Origin: a virus
IMG/VR virus record: IMGVR_UViG_3300044730_002015
Span: 105,525 to 169,524 of that record
DNA: 64,000 bases
Direction: 5' to 3' (one strand)
In this document: positions 49,268 through 58,242 of the stretch, piece after piece
Layout: every line of letters begins with the position of its first letter
How positions within the stretch are numbered: position 1 is the first letter of the stretch
Made by a program: the position numbers and the translations under genes
The notes under the pieces: model-generated
Told to the model about the DNA's origin: nothing
Seen by the model: the letters and a program-made list of their open reading frames with translations, nothing else
Databases searched by the model: none

Positions 49268-49290
49268 AGAAGTAAGTGCGCACTAACCTA
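49268..49290 (-). repeat. 3'-end inverted repeat, copy 4
   Basis: The TAG stop of the S11 peptidase gene begins the element (TAGGTTAGTGCGCACTTACT on the minus strand). The central GTGCGCAC part pairs perfectly, the outer part loosely. Confidence 0.5.
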
Positions 49291-50115
49291 GAATAAACCA
49301 TTATGCTCATCGTCTCTAAACTGGCTTTCTAGTTGCCCCAGCGATAAACGGCTCAATGCACGATCCAGGCTATCTTTCCTGGCCGCCCGAGATGTATTAC
49401 CTGCACTGATCAGTGCATAACGATGATTATCAAGTTCTATTATCATGGCCAGACAAAATCCTGCCGCACGAGTATATCCGGTCTTGGCCACCACTGTGGT
49501 AAACGACTGCGGATCTCTAGCATAGGGATTGGTGGCGCGACCTATAATCTTTTCGATCCAGGTGCGTTTCTTGGCAGTTTTGACTATGGCGATTTCAAGA
49601 CCGTCTTGGTTTGAAAATTGTTTTATTATATCAAATCGACTGGATCTGTCCAAGATCTTGATCAAATCATCTGCGGTAGATTTGTTTGCACTGCCGATAC
49701 CCGATGCATCTACGAACACAGTGTTCTTGGCACCGATATTGTCAGCCAAGGTATTCATGGCTGCCAAACCCAATTTATTGCCGCCAGGGTAATGATGTAA
49801 CAATGTTTCTGCTGCGAGATTGTCTGATGTGACCAACAACAACTGCATCAACTCTCGCCGAGTCAGTGTCATACCCGGATGTATGCGATTGCTGGATTCG
49901 CTGCCGCGCACTCGGAGTTTTTGATCCAGGTCCTGGCCCGCATCAATCACCACCATGGCCGTGGCCAGTTTGGTGATGCTGGCTATTGAAATCACCTGAT
50001 TGGCCTGCTGGCCTTCTACATAGGTTTTACGATCAAGATCATAGATTACCAGTATCTGGCTGTGTGCCGACACTGATACCAGGCACAGCAGTATAGCTGC
50101 CGAAAATTTCCACAT
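49288..50115 (-). CDS. S11 peptidase, D-Ala-D-Ala carboxy/endopeptidase (PBP7-like)
   Basis: 275 residues. Signal peptide 'KFSAAILLCLVSVSAHSQ'. Penicillin-binding motifs: 'SIASITKLATA' (SxxK), 'LLVTSDNLAAE' (SxN) and 'VVAKTGYTRAAG' (KTG). The enzyme trims or opens peptide cross-links of the cell wall from the periplasm. In a phage it may help lysis, release or wall remodelling. The ATG lies 4 bases after TAAATA. Confidence 0.9.
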   Translation of the reverse strand: MWKFSAAILLCLVSVSAHSQILVIYDLDRKTYVEGQQANQVISIASITKLATAMVVIDAGQDLDQKLRVRGSESSNRIHPGMTLTRRELMQLLLVTSDNLAAETLLHHYPGGNKLGLAAMNTLADNIGAKNTVFVDASGIGSANKSTADDLIKILDRSSRFDIIKQFSNQDGLEIAIVKTAKKRTWIEKIIGRATNPYARDPQSFTTVVAKTGYTRAAGFCLAMIIELDNHRYALISAGNTSRAARKDSLDRALSRLSLGQLESQFRDDEHNGLF

Positions 50116-50119
50116 CTAT

Positions 50120-50125
50120 TATTTA
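50120..50125 (-). promoter_or_regulatory. late-type TAAATA box, 4 nt before the ATG at 50115
   Basis: TTAAATA on the minus strand; spacing one base shorter than in most of the set. Confidence 0.4.
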
Positions 50126-50130
50126 AGAGT

Positions 50131-50943
50131 TTAGACTCTGGCAGTGATCAGCAGATGCCAGCCAAAGTTGCGTTTTAAACAATCAAAGATTTCAGGTGGC
50201 ATGGAGTCAAACCAGGGCTCTCGAACATATTGATAATTTTTGTATTCGGGTATGCTGTAAGGGAAGATATGATCTTGCCTGATCTGTACCGACTGGAACC
50301 GGTTGAATGCTTCGTATACTTCTTCGTGAGTATAAGTTTTGGCCTGAGGACAGCCTGGTTGTGCTTCTGGCTGTTCAAGACCATCACGTATCAATGCTGC
50401 CTTATAGGAGTTTTCGGCGTAGAGCATGATGCGGGCCTCGCCCCCGGCATTGAGTAATAGATGCAGTTGATCGATAATCAGTTGTGGCGTTTCTGAATGA
50501 TGTATCACTCCAAAACTATAGATCAAGTCAAACTTTTGACCTTGGAATATCTGGCCAATCTCTTCAGCATTGCCTATCAAGAATCGGCCTGCTAATCCTT
50601 CCACTTGAAATCTCTGCTGGGCCAACTTCACTGATTCGTCAGATAAATCAAAACCGGTATAGTCAGCACCTGCACGGGCAAACTCAGCAGCATCGGTGCC
50701 TATGCCTACACCAATTTCAAGCACACTTTTGCCTGAACAATTGTCAAATCCAGCAAATTGTGGAATATGCGGTTCTACAAAATATCTACGTTGAGTGACT
50801 TCCTGGTAGTACTCTAGTGTGCCCACGGGCTGCGTGCTGTGCCTGATGTTGCAGGGTCGGCGATTCCAGTATTCGCGGATGTTGGACAGTGTGGCTTCTG
50901 CGGCGGGAGTACTTAACTCCTGTTTGATTTCTTCTGTGATCAT
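50131..50943 (-). CDS. class I SAM-dependent methyltransferase
   Basis: 270 residues. '[20 protein letters not shown]' is motif I, '[18 protein letters not shown]' motif post-I, and '[16 protein letters not shown]' motif IV. The type is UbiE-like, acting on small molecules or glycans rather than DNA. It shares stop/start bases with the glycosyltransferase gene upstream, suggesting that it methylates the sugar chain. Confidence 0.85.
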   Translation of the reverse strand: MITEEIKQELSTPAAEATLSNIREYWNRRPCNIRHSTQPVGTLEYYQEVTQRRYFVEPHIPQFAGFDNCSGKSVLEIGVGIGTDAAEFARAGADYTGFDLSDESVKLAQQRFQVEGLAGRFLIGNAEEIGQIFQGQKFDLIYSFGVIHHSETPQLIIDQLHLLLNAGGEARIMLYAENSYKAALIRDGLEQPEAQPGCPQAKTYTHEEVYEAFNRFQSVQIRQDHIFPYSIPEYKNYQYVREPWFDSMPPEIFDCLKRNFGWHLLITARV

Positions 50944-51659
50944 CGGATTTGTCCTGTGTGTCTTGCCAGTCGCTCGCGCCAGGTCATTAGATCGCGCTGG
51001 CGATCCGGATGTGCATAATCCACAGGATTGGTAGGATCTTTGCCATCTGCAGAGTAACTGGTTTCTCGGTAGGTTTCGTCGTTGTTGCCGCCAGTGATGT
51101 CAGCACGATTATGATATACATCCACGCGGATGTTGAGCATACGAGTCAGTGGTGCGGTTACATTGTATATCCACCAATCCGAATGGACCACCGGAGAAAT
51201 CTCTTTAAATAGTTTAACCCAGCCCTGTGGTATGATAGGAAACAATGCAAATGGATGCTGGTGATTGATGCACTGCATACGCAGGCATCCAAAATAATCA
51301 GGATACTTCAGTACCTCTCGATCCCAGGCATTGGTCAGCATGACCGCATCGTCGTTCCAGAACATGATCCAATCGCCAGTGGCGTGGCTACCTAAGAGGT
51401 TTACATAGCGATGCAGTTGGGTATAACCATAACGCTCGCTTTCAAATATTTGCAATGTCACGCAGGGCCAATATCTGTTTAGATCGGGCCAGACCGTGGC
51501 AAAGAAATTTCTACTTTCGTCGTCGTCGCGGTCATATGCTATGAGTATTTCAAGTTCGCCGTCACCGGAAAAGTTATTACAGATGCTGGTAAGACTGGTT
51601 ACCAAGGCACGGGCTCGCTTGCGCGTGGGCAATAGCACTGATATTTTTTGTGTTTTCAT
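50940..51659 (-). CDS. GT2-like (GT-A fold) glycosyltransferase
   Basis: 239 residues: '[20 protein letters not shown]' N-terminus, '[18 protein letters not shown]', and '[14 protein letters not shown]' with the metal-binding acidic pair. It transfers a sugar from a nucleotide donor; the acceptor is unknown. Coupled to the methyltransferase gene. Confidence 0.8.
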   Translation of the reverse strand: MKTQKISVLLPTRKRARALVTSLTSICNNFSGDGELEILIAYDRDDDESRNFFATVWPDLNRYWPCVTLQIFESERYGYTQLHRYVNLLGSHATGDWIMFWNDDAVMLTNAWDREVLKYPDYFGCLRMQCINHQHPFALFPIIPQGWVKLFKEISPVVHSDWWIYNVTAPLTRMLNIRVDVYHNRADITGGNNDETYRETSYSADGKDPTNPVDYAHPDRQRDLMTWRERLARHTGQIR

Positions 51660-51695
51660 AATACTATGTAGCGGGCTTGGTCATCGAGAAATAAT

Positions 51696-52139
51696 TTATG
51701 CCAAGGGTAGGCCCTGATCATCCACTTCTATCCAACTGTAGTCGCCTAGCCATTTGACTCTGGCTAGATATTGATAATGGTCTGGTGCGCTGGCGTGCCA
51801 GTCGTTGGGACCCAGCATACTCAATCTGAGGGTATTCTGGATAGAGTCCTGCAGTAACCAATAGCATTGATTGTGATAAATCTGGAAATCGTAGCGGGCC
51901 GAATGAACCCAGTCAGTGACATCTAATCTGCGTTTTATTCCAGCAGCCTGTTGTTGTAGCACCGACACCAACTGCATAATACGATCATACTCTTGTTGAG
52001 CGTGTAGCCTAGCAACATTCAGCATGATATCTTTCTGCTGAGTCACTGGCACAAGATCAAATGCAGGTGCTCCGACTTCTGTTGGATAAGGTGTTACGTT
52101 ACGATTGATGAATGACACCAGGCTGTTGCCAGCCTTCAT
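51696..52139 (-). CDS. DUF2452 family protein
   Basis: 147 residues from 'MKAGNSLVSFINRNVTPYPT'. 'APAFDLVPVTQQKDIMLNVA', a coiled helix 'VLQQQAAGIKRRLDVTDWVH', 'YHNQCYWLLQD' and 'LSMLGPNDW' follow the DUF2452 pattern from start to end. Function unknown. Confidence 0.8.
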   Translation of the reverse strand: MKAGNSLVSFINRNVTPYPTEVGAPAFDLVPVTQQKDIMLNVARLHAQQEYDRIMQLVSVLQQQAAGIKRRLDVTDWVHSARYDFQIYHNQCYWLLQDSIQNTLRLSMLGPNDWHASAPDHYQYLARVKWLGDYSWIEVDDQGLPLA

Positions 52140-52167
52140 ATCAAAACTGTCCCGCCCCTTGGCGGAG

Positions 52168-52881
52168 TTAGTCTTGTCCACTCTTGGTATCTGCTGACAG
52201 ACCCAGCATGGGACGGTGATCAAATTTGTAGTCTTTGTATTTGCCGCGAGCATCCACATAGTGCAAGAAAGCCTGGATATGTTCACGCCCGGTATATTCT
52301 TCTCTCCAATGTTCTAAATCAGTGCCGTGATAGACCAACATATCACCCGGCGCCAGGGTCACAGCCGACGTTTTGCCAGCATAGTTTTTGATATAGATAG
52401 GATAAGGGTCTTTCACGTCGTAGTCAATACAGGCTGTGGTGCTGAATTGGCAGCTGGGGCGATCCTTGTGTACTTTCATATCTGCTCCTGCATACATGAT
52501 TCTAGCATAGGTATAGCAAGGATGCAGTTTCTTGCCAATCACTATTTCCATGGCAGGTTGCATTTCAACCATGAGTGCTTCAAAAGCGTAAAAACCATAG
52601 TGGGGAAAACTATAAGGTACCTGACCATCCTCAAATGCTCTGACGTGTTCCAAGGGTGCGTTGCGATAAAAGTATGAACACCTGCGATGCATCCTAAATT
52701 GTTCTGCCAGCACCCTACAGGTCTGAGGCTCAATTATGCCACGTGCCACCGCATATCCATTGGTGACAAAATCCTTGTGTAGTTTATCGAATTTTTGATC
52801 CCGTGCTGGTGCTATTTTGGTCGCAGTGGTTTTCGTAGATTTAACCTTTTTTGCTGGAGATTTGACTGCTGTTTCTTTCAT
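52168..52881 (-). CDS. 2-oxoglutarate/Fe(II) oxygenase-like protein
   Basis: 237 residues from 'MKETAVKSPAKKVKSTK'. A basic Lys-rich N-terminus is followed by a beta-helix domain with 'DMKVHKDRPSCQFSTT' (His-x-Asp), 'GDMLVYHGTDLEHWREEY' (distal His) and 'HIQAFLHYVD'. Likely a hydroxylase of unknown substrate. Starts 18 bases after tRNA-Ser. Confidence 0.75.
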   Translation of the reverse strand: MKETAVKSPAKKVKSTKTTATKIAPARDQKFDKLHKDFVTNGYAVARGIIEPQTCRVLAEQFRMHRRCSYFYRNAPLEHVRAFEDGQVPYSFPHYGFYAFEALMVEMQPAMEIVIGKKLHPCYTYARIMYAGADMKVHKDRPSCQFSTTACIDYDVKDPYPIYIKNYAGKTSAVTLAPGDMLVYHGTDLEHWREEYTGREHIQAFLHYVDARGKYKDYKFDHRPMLGLSADTKSGQD

Positions 52882-52898
52882 GTTTATCTTTCTAATAT

Positions 52899-52989
<91 letters not shown>

Positions 52990-53002
52990 TGTGTATTAGT
53001 TA

Positions 53003-53848
53003 TTAAGTCCAAAGATACTGACGTAATTTAATGAGACGTATCATCATATCCTCATCTTCTTGCTCATATCTCTGTTCTAGTTCCTGCACTTGATCGATCA
53101 TGTCTGTGCGACGGCGCCGATCCTGGAGATCGTTGCTTTCCCATATTCCAAACACCGAATCGTCATTCTTGTTGTCATTCAGGCGGCTGTTGACGTAATC
53201 ACTCCAACCTGACACATCATGTGGGTCCAGCCGGTTAGGGCGCATTTGGGTCCACCAAAGATACAGATTGATACACTCCACAGCATTCTTGGCCTGTGCA
53301 GTAGGCTGACCATAGTCAGGGTGGCTGGGATTCACACCCGAGTCTTCATCATAGACCAAACCTGCGGCCCAGCGTAAAGCATCCAATCCGGCTTCGCGTG
53401 ATCTCCAGGTACGCCAACGCAACCACCCACGGGCATAAAAAGGTGCGTGATATTTTTCTCTTGCTTCCGGGTCCCAGGCAATGTTCCACCAAGCCTGCTC
53501 AACTTCCACAAAGTCAACCAGTTCGTTAAACAAGCAGGGAAGAAATCGATTGCCCACATCGCACCACGTACCCGGCCGGATGTCCTTTGGGTGTGCTGTG
53601 AGTTTATGTGTGCCCGTGACCCAGCGATTGTTCACATAATACTTGACAGCGTAAATCTTATCAGGCACAAACATCACAATATTTTGCAAGTGATCAAGGC
53701 CCTCTTCGGCCAGCCAATATCTAAATGAATGAGTTGTTTTGGCAGTGCGACGCCAATCGCGCCATTGCTCACTGGTGCCAGCCGACAACTTTGGTGTGCC
53801 GCGCAACCAATCAGCAAAACGTGAGCAACTCCAATAATTCGATCTCAT
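53003..53848 (-). CDS. conserved T4-like phage protein of unknown function
   Basis: 281 residues from 'MRSNYWSCSRFADWLRGTPK'. 'HSFRYWLAEEGLDHLQNIVM', 'CDVGNRFLPCLFNELVDFVE' and 'WRTWRSREAGLDALRWA' are nearly invariant in cyanophages and pelagiphages. Trp-rich and soluble. Own promoter at 53855; tRNA-Ser follows 14 bases after its stop and is probably co-transcribed. Confidence 0.85.
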   Translation of the reverse strand: MRSNYWSCSRFADWLRGTPKLSAGTSEQWRDWRRTAKTTHSFRYWLAEEGLDHLQNIVMFVPDKIYAVKYYVNNRWVTGTHKLTAHPKDIRPGTWCDVGNRFLPCLFNELVDFVEVEQAWWNIAWDPEAREKYHAPFYARGWLRWRTWRSREAGLDALRWAAGLVYDEDSGVNPSHPDYGQPTAQAKNAVECINLYLWWTQMRPNRLDPHDVSGWSDYVNSRLNDNKNDDSVFGIWESNDLQDRRRRTDMIDQVQELEQRYEQEDEDMMIRLIKLRQYLWT

Positions 53849-53854
53849 TTGACT

Positions 53855-53883
53855 ATTATGTATTACACGACTCAAGAAGTCAA
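53855..53883 (-). promoter_or_regulatory. sigma70-like promoter (TTGACT-17-CATAAT)
   Basis: -35 TTGACT at 53878-53883 and -10 CATAAT at 53855-53860, directly after the ahpD terminator. Confidence 0.55.
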
Positions 53884-53886
53884 GAA

Positions 53887-53914
53887 AAAAGGTGACGTTT
53901 TGGCATCACCTTTT
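53887..53914 (-). terminator. rho-independent terminator of ahpCD
   Basis: 9-bp stem (53887-53895 with 53906-53914), T run following on the minus strand. Confidence 0.85.
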
Positions 53915-53935
53915 GACCGCCTCTGCCCGACCAAA

Positions 53936-54451
53936 CTATTGTGCCAGCACTCGGCTCACTGCTGTGATCACGGCAGCTATGCGACCAATGTCACGCAATT
54001 GCTCCACCGTGTAGCCCGCTGACTTCAGTGTTTCATAATGTGCTTTGACACAGAAGTGACACTTGCCAACAATGCTGGCAGACAGTGCATATGCTTCAAA
54101 CCGCTCACGTGTGGTACCACCGTGCGTGGCTATGGCATTCATGCGCAACTGCGGTGGCAATCCCGACAGGTTGGCATCTTCTGCCATTTCTACGTAAGGA
54201 TACCATACATTGTTCATGGCCATGAGGCTTGCGGCTGTGACAGCGGCTTCTGCTTCTTTCTGATCAGCAATCTGGCTCTGCATCCAGGTCCATAACTTGG
54301 TATTACCTGAAGCAAAGGCTGCTGCCAGGGCCACTGCTTCGGCTTCCTCCTGCGGCAGCGTTGAACGCTTGACCACCGCGTCTATGTTGAGACGTGTGTC
54401 TTTGGCATAGTCAGGAATGGTTTCTTTCAGTTTATCAACCCAGGCAGTCAT
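53936..54451 (-). CDS. ahpD: AhpD-like alkylhydroperoxidase
   Basis: 171 residues from 'MTAWVDKLKETIPDYAKD'. 'IVGKCHFCVKAHYETL' holds the redox CxxC (Cys131, Cys134) and His138 of the AhpD active site; 'EEAEAVALAAAFASGN' is another family block. AhpD reduces peroxiredoxin AhpC, with reducing power from a lipoamide-type donor in known cases, or acts as a weak peroxidase. It overlaps ahpC by a base, so the two are coupled, and both end at the terminator at 53887. Confidence 0.92.
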   Translation of the reverse strand: MTAWVDKLKETIPDYAKDTRLNIDAVVKRSTLPQEEAEAVALAAAFASGNTKLWTWMQSQIADQKEAEAAVTAASLMAMNNVWYPYVEMAEDANLSGLPPQLRMNAIATHGGTTRERFEAYALSASIVGKCHFCVKAHYETLKSAGYTVEQLRDIGRIAAVITAVSRVLAQ

Positions 54452-54984
54452 TACAGTGTTTCTCCACCTACTGCACGATTGCAAGCACACTTTTCACCGG
54501 TCTGCAGTGCATCAAGTATGCGCAGGGTTTCTTCGCTGGAGCGACCAACGTTGAGATTGTTCACTGTGACATGCTGGATCACATTGTCTGGATCAATGAT
54601 GAATGTTGCGCGAAGTGCAGCGCCTGCAGGTGCGTAGAACACGCCCAGTTGATCAATCAAGCTCAGTTCGCCGCGCTGTGTGTCAGCAAACTGGATATGT
54701 CGGATTTTCTTAAGATCTTCGTGTGCTGCCTGCCAAGCCAGTTTGCAAAACTCATTGTCTGTTGAGCCTGTGAGCAGGACTGCGTCACGGTCAGCAAAAT
54801 CTGAGAACAACCGGTCGTAAGCCACGATCTCTGTGGGGCAGACAAATGTAAAGTCTTTGGGGTAGTAAACAACGACTTTCCATTTGCCAGCAAATGATTC
54901 TTCTGTAATGGTAAAGAAATCGTCTTTACCGGGATTGACACCTGTTACTGCAAATTTGGTTACTTGATCTCCTACTGTTTTCAT
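54451..54984 (-). CDS. ahpC: AhpC-like 2-Cys peroxiredoxin
   Basis: 177 residues. Peroxidatic Cys49 in 'YPKDFTFVCPTEI'; resolving Cys166 or Cys168 in 'TGEKCACNRAVG'. 'GSTDNEFCKLAW' adds a further Cys. It reduces hydrogen and alkyl peroxides. The C-terminal CxC end is like actinobacterial and AhpD-linked types rather than E. coli AhpC/AhpF. First gene behind the promoter at 55037 with an AAAGGA site. Confidence 0.94.
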   Translation of the reverse strand: MKTVGDQVTKFAVTGVNPGKDDFFTITEESFAGKWKVVVYYPKDFTFVCPTEIVAYDRLFSDFADRDAVLLTGSTDNEFCKLAWQAAHEDLKKIRHIQFADTQRGELSLIDQLGVFYAPAGAALRATFIIDPDNVIQHVTVNNLNVGRSSEETLRILDALQTGEKCACNRAVGGETL

Positions 54985-55036
54985 CTTGGTTTCCTTTTCT
55001 ATTCAAGTGGATGGCAGCCCTATGCTGCATTACAAC

Positions 55037-55065
55037 ATTGTAATAGTAATTATCTAGGAAATCAA
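55037..55065 (-). promoter_or_regulatory. sigma70-like promoter of ahpCD (TTGATT-17-TACAAT)
   Basis: -35 TTGATT at 55060-55065 and -10 TACAAT at 55037-55042. No OxyR or similar site was recognised. A 10-bp AT-rich inverted repeat at about 55074-55120 lies just upstream, after the radical-SAM gene. Confidence 0.6.
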
Positions 55066-55118
55066 GTGAAATTATAGATTTTTCCAATAATTATTTTAAT
55101 GATGATTATAAGAAAAAT

Positions 55119-56126
55119 CTATTGGACTTCTGGGGTATTTTGATGCTGCCAGGCCTGTATCGGCATGATGCAGTGTGTGGTTCTACAGTAATCCATGATG
55201 TGTGGCACACAAAACAAACTACAACGATCACGATACTGACAAGATCGGCATTCGGGTAACTGCTCTATCCTTGTCAAACTGTGTTGCATGATATCCACCA
55301 CTTCTTGATACAAATTATCCTGAGTCCATGCATTATTTTTAAACAGTTTTAAACTGTCGTGTATCACAGGTATGCGCTCGTGATAAAACGGCAAGAAATA
55401 CAATCCACCGTTTCTATACAACAGATCTACACCGCGACCTTCATGATCTAGGGCGTTGGGCAAATTGATAGGCAAGTGGCTGCGCTCATTGAAAAACTTT
55501 TGTGTGGTGCGTATGGTTCTCAGCAGAGTCAACGGATCATCCCTGCCGGCATTGAGTGCCAAGTCCATGCCAGGCAGCCAATCATAAACCTCACGCACAC
55601 GTTCAAAGATATCAGAATCAAATTCTTTTGGTTCCGCCGGCATATTGCCTAGGAGATAAACCCTGCTGAGATCTAGCCCACGCTGTTGTAACAAGGTCTT
55701 GAATGTGTCAATATTACGTTTGAGTTTGGCGCTGTAGGCTTGGTGATCATAACTGCCTAACTCCAGGGGCACAGCAATCTTGATCCTAGGATGTGGATAG
55801 TGTTCTGCTATTTCATCTGCTATATCTATCATCTGTTGCTGATTGTATCGCAAAGTAGTGCTGAATGTTATGCCAGCAAAACGTGTGGCCATGCGTTTGA
55901 GAGCAGGATCCAAACGCAGTTCTCGCTGGCTGCTGTGCCAGATATCTGTAGGGCCTAACCAAAAATTGCCTAACCAGAAATCTCGGGTATCCTCAATGAG
56001 ATTTTCTAATTGTTCAATGCCTTGCCCGTGTAGTTGATCTTGTCTGGGTATGACACAATCATTGCAGTTTAGTGCGCAACCAGCGGCAACGTCTACCAAG
56101 AGATCTATTTCGAATCGATTGAACAT
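55119..56126 (-). CDS. radical-SAM protein with SPASM-like C-terminus
   Basis: 335 residues. 'CALNCNDC' near residue 17 is CxxxCxxC for the SAM cluster. 'LPECRSCQYRDRCSLFCVPH' and 'CRTTHC' at the end give six or seven Cys for an auxiliary cluster. Such twitch/SPASM enzymes modify peptides or carbohydrates. Not similar to the two large radical-SAM paralogues. ATG 5 bases after TAAATA. Confidence 0.85.
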   Translation of the reverse strand: MFNRFEIDLLVDVAAGCALNCNDCVIPRQDQLHGQGIEQLENLIEDTRDFWLGNFWLGPTDIWHSSQRELRLDPALKRMATRFAGITFSTTLRYNQQQMIDIADEIAEHYPHPRIKIAVPLELGSYDHQAYSAKLKRNIDTFKTLLQQRGLDLSRVYLLGNMPAEPKEFDSDIFERVREVYDWLPGMDLALNAGRDDPLTLLRTIRTTQKFFNERSHLPINLPNALDHEGRGVDLLYRNGGLYFLPFYHERIPVIHDSLKLFKNNAWTQDNLYQEVVDIMQHSLTRIEQLPECRSCQYRDRCSLFCVPHIMDYCRTTHCIMPIQAWQHQNTPEVQ

Positions 56127-56131
56127 GGTAA

Positions 56132-56137
56132 TATTTA
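56132..56137 (-). promoter_or_regulatory. late-type TAAATA box, 5 nt before the ATG at 56126
   Basis: GTAAATA on the minus strand, just after tRNA-Thr. Confidence 0.5.
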
Positions 56138-56151
56138 CCCTAGAAGGTGTT

Positions 56152-56227
56152 TGGTGCCGGTTGTCGGATTCGAACTGACGACCTACTGATTACAAATCAG
56201 TTGCTCTACCAACTGAGCTAAACCGGC
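56152..56227 (-). tRNA. trnT: tRNA-Thr (TGT)
   Basis: 76 bases with CCA encoded. Acceptor GCCGGTT/AACCGGC, anticodon stem CTGAT/ATCAG with loop TTGTAAT (anticodon TGT). Its first ten bases overlap the 3' end of the carbamoyltransferase-like gene. Confidence 0.95.
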
Positions 56228-57123
56228 TTGAAACTGTCAATGTCTGGCAAAGGTATTCTCGTGTGGGTTTTGGCCAGAATTGCTCCAATGCTGCTGCCCG
56301 AGTCTCCTGCACAATACATAGTGTATGTATTTTTATAGTGTGTCTTGAATAATTTTCTAGCAGGCGTATTATAGGCACATCCGCCCATGAACACACAACA
56401 ATCGGTTTGGACCGAGTGTTTTGCCCAGGTGATACAATTTTGCAATTCTTCCAAAAACACAGATTGCACACCGGCTGCTATATCCTGTTTGGGCAGTGTG
56501 TATGGCCAATACCTGATACCTCGATGTAAATTGTATTTTAAATAGGGTTTCACAAGATCGTGAGTATGATAAGCACTGCCCAATTGGGCCAATGCAGTGA
56601 TCTGAGATTCGTCTTTGGTTGGCCTATAACCCAGTAGTTTTGTGAATGCTGAATAAAACAGTCCCAGGCTATAGGGATATCGTCGGCTGTATAATTTTTT
56701 AAGATCATTGCCTTTGGCGTGCCAAATACTCACAGTATCTAGTTCGCCAATGGCATCTGCTACAAATATCACAGCCTGATCAAACTCACTGGCATAGTAG
56801 CCAGCAGCCGCGTGGCTGCCATGATGGTCGCCGTACACTATGTCAACATCTGTGATGCCAAATTGTGCAAGATAAATTTTGGGCAGTTCGGCCAGATCTA
56901 AAGCATCGGCAAATTGTCCTGCACGTAATTGACGGTATTTTTTACGCCAGGGATTTTCATACCAAAAGATTTTATCGGGCCGGCCCAGTTCCAAAGCCCA
57001 GTCTATCATATCCTGGGTTAACTCTGTATCAATTGGAGACAGTAGATGTTTTACTAGAACATTATTTTGGAACACGGCAACACTGCTGTCGTGACTCAGC
57101 GCATTGATGCCCCAAAGTATCAT
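56218..57123 (-). CDS. carbamoyltransferase N-terminal (Kae1-like) domain only
   Basis: 301 residues. 'GINALSHDSSVAVFQNN' start, 'YGDHHGSHAAAGYYASEF' with metal-binding His, 'VADAIGELDTVSIW', 'KDESQITALAQLGS' and 'CVFMGGCAYNTPARKLF' are the NodU/CmcH first domain, which makes carbamoyl-AMP. The second domain that hands carbamoyl to a sugar (in family members of about 550-600 residues) is missing. Its stop lies in tRNA-Thr. It may have another partner or be a shortened active form, as seen in some marine phages. Confidence 0.82.
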   Translation of the reverse strand: MILWGINALSHDSSVAVFQNNVLVKHLLSPIDTELTQDMIDWALELGRPDKIFWYENPWRKKYRQLRAGQFADALDLAELPKIYLAQFGITDVDIVYGDHHGSHAAAGYYASEFDQAVIFVADAIGELDTVSIWHAKGNDLKKLYSRRYPYSLGLFYSAFTKLLGYRPTKDESQITALAQLGSAYHTHDLVKPYLKYNLHRGIRYWPYTLPKQDIAAGVQSVFLEELQNCITWAKHSVQTDCCVFMGGCAYNTPARKLFKTHYKNTYTMYCAGDSGSSIGAILAKTHTRIPLPDIDSFKPV

Positions 57124-57221
57124 CTGTAGATGTAAGGATCTTGTTTTTGGCTGCGCTTTTGTTTGCGTCGATATCTCAATTCATTGAGCCATAGAACTAT
57201 AAATTCACGCAATTTTTTCAT
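57120..57221 (-). CDS. 33-residue basic peptide
   Basis: 'MKKLREFIVLWLNELRYRRK' then 'QKRSQKQDPYIYR'. Both ends overlap neighbouring genes (17 bases with the SGNH gene, ATGA with the carbamoyltransferase gene), which supports translation. Function unknown. Confidence 0.5.
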   Translation of the reverse strand: MKKLREFIVLWLNELRYRRKQKRSQKQDPYIYR

Positions 57222-57945
57222 CAAAGAACTCCTTGACTAATACCAATGCATCTTGATGTGCTAGATCGGATGGATGCTCTTCTACATGAGGATAACCCTT
57301 GGCCCACTCTACAAAACCATGAAGAGGTGGAAAAAAGAACCAAGGATCCATGTCTATCTGAGATAGTAGGCATTGTATGTTTTCATCCGGTAAAGATTTA
57401 CGGAAAAAGTTGTGTGCCACACTAAAGATATAGGGAATATCATTTGCTTTTAGAAAGTTTTGTAGTAAAACAATTTCCCTGAGCGTGACGTAGTATTCAT
57501 AGATGTCGTCATGGCCCACGTGCCTATAAAAGTCATCAATAAATTTTAAAACTGATTGCTTGGATTTTTGTAGGTGTGACCCGGGACGAGTGTAATCTAA
57601 TTTATTGAAATTATGCCACTGTGAATACAATGCTGCGCCGTCGGCAGATACCGGAGTAGACCATGGATTATATGCAAAACGAAACTCAAAGCGATTGAGA
57701 AAAGTCCAATTTACCACTACTAAAATGTCTTGTGTGAGGGCCTGCTGACAACTCAACATAACTGTTCTAGCAATGGCACTGTTGCTGTAGCCTGGCACGG
57801 CCCGACACACATAGTCCCTAGACAGTTGACCGGCCAACAGTGCAGGCCAAGTCTTTAGACTGTGTTGCCATCGAGCCTGGTCATGATCTGACAATCCCGA
57901 ACCATAAACAAAGCTATCGCCCCCGGCAATGAGCAATTTGGACAA
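57205..57945 (-). CDS. SGNH/GDSL-type hydrolase-like protein
   Basis: 246 residues. 'LLIAGGDSFVYGSGLSDH' is block I with the nucleophile Ser; 'AVPGYSNSAIARTVML' gives the Gly and Asn blocks; 'EEHPSDLAHQDALVLV' holds the C-terminal Asp-x-x-His. Family members deacylate lipids, sugars or peptides. In this cluster a glycan O-deacetylase or O-acyl role is plausible. Confidence 0.75.
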   Translation of the reverse strand: MSKLLIAGGDSFVYGSGLSDHDQARWQHSLKTWPALLAGQLSRDYVCRAVPGYSNSAIARTVMLSCQQALTQDILVVVNWTFLNRFEFRFAYNPWSTPVSADGAALYSQWHNFNKLDYTRPGSHLQKSKQSVLKFIDDFYRHVGHDDIYEYYVTLREIVLLQNFLKANDIPYIFSVAHNFFRKSLPDENIQCLLSQIDMDPWFFFPPLHGFVEWAKGYPHVEEHPSDLAHQDALVLVKEFFDEKIA

Positions 57946-57957
57946 AGGTATGTTCCC

Positions 57958-58140
57958 TTATTCAGTAGCAGTCTGGCCAGGTGCATCCTTGCGTGTTTTG
58001 CTTTTGAAAACTTCTGCACCATACAACTCACCTTCAATCACGGTGAGTTTGCGAGCACGTTTGTGTGGACGATTCCAGTTGAATGCTAGATAGGTTTTGG
58101 CTGCTCGGGTCATGCGATAGTTTGATGTGGGTTTTTTCAT
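57958..58140 (-). CDS. small basic protein
   Basis: 60 residues with an AGAGGAAAC site: 'MKKPTSNYRMTRAAKTYLAF' then 'NWNRPHKRARKLTVIEGELY'. Basic throughout; could bind RNA or DNA. It follows tRNA-Asn. Confidence 0.65.
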   Translation of the reverse strand: MKKPTSNYRMTRAAKTYLAFNWNRPHKRARKLTVIEGELYGAEVFKSKTRKDAPGQTATE

Positions 58141-58157
58141 TGTTTCCTCTTGGTGTT

Positions 58158-58233
58158 TGGCTGGCTTACGTGGGCTCGAACCACGGACCTAGTGATTAAC
58201 AGTCACTTGCTCTACCTACTGAGCTATAAGCCA
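58158..58233 (-). tRNA. trnN: tRNA-Asn (GTT)
   Basis: 76 bases with CCA encoded. Acceptor TGGCTTA/TAAGCCA, anticodon stem AGTGA/TCACT with loop CTGTTAA (anticodon GTT). Has its own promoter ten bases upstream. Confidence 0.95.
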
Positions 58234-58242
58234 ATGTTGTTT

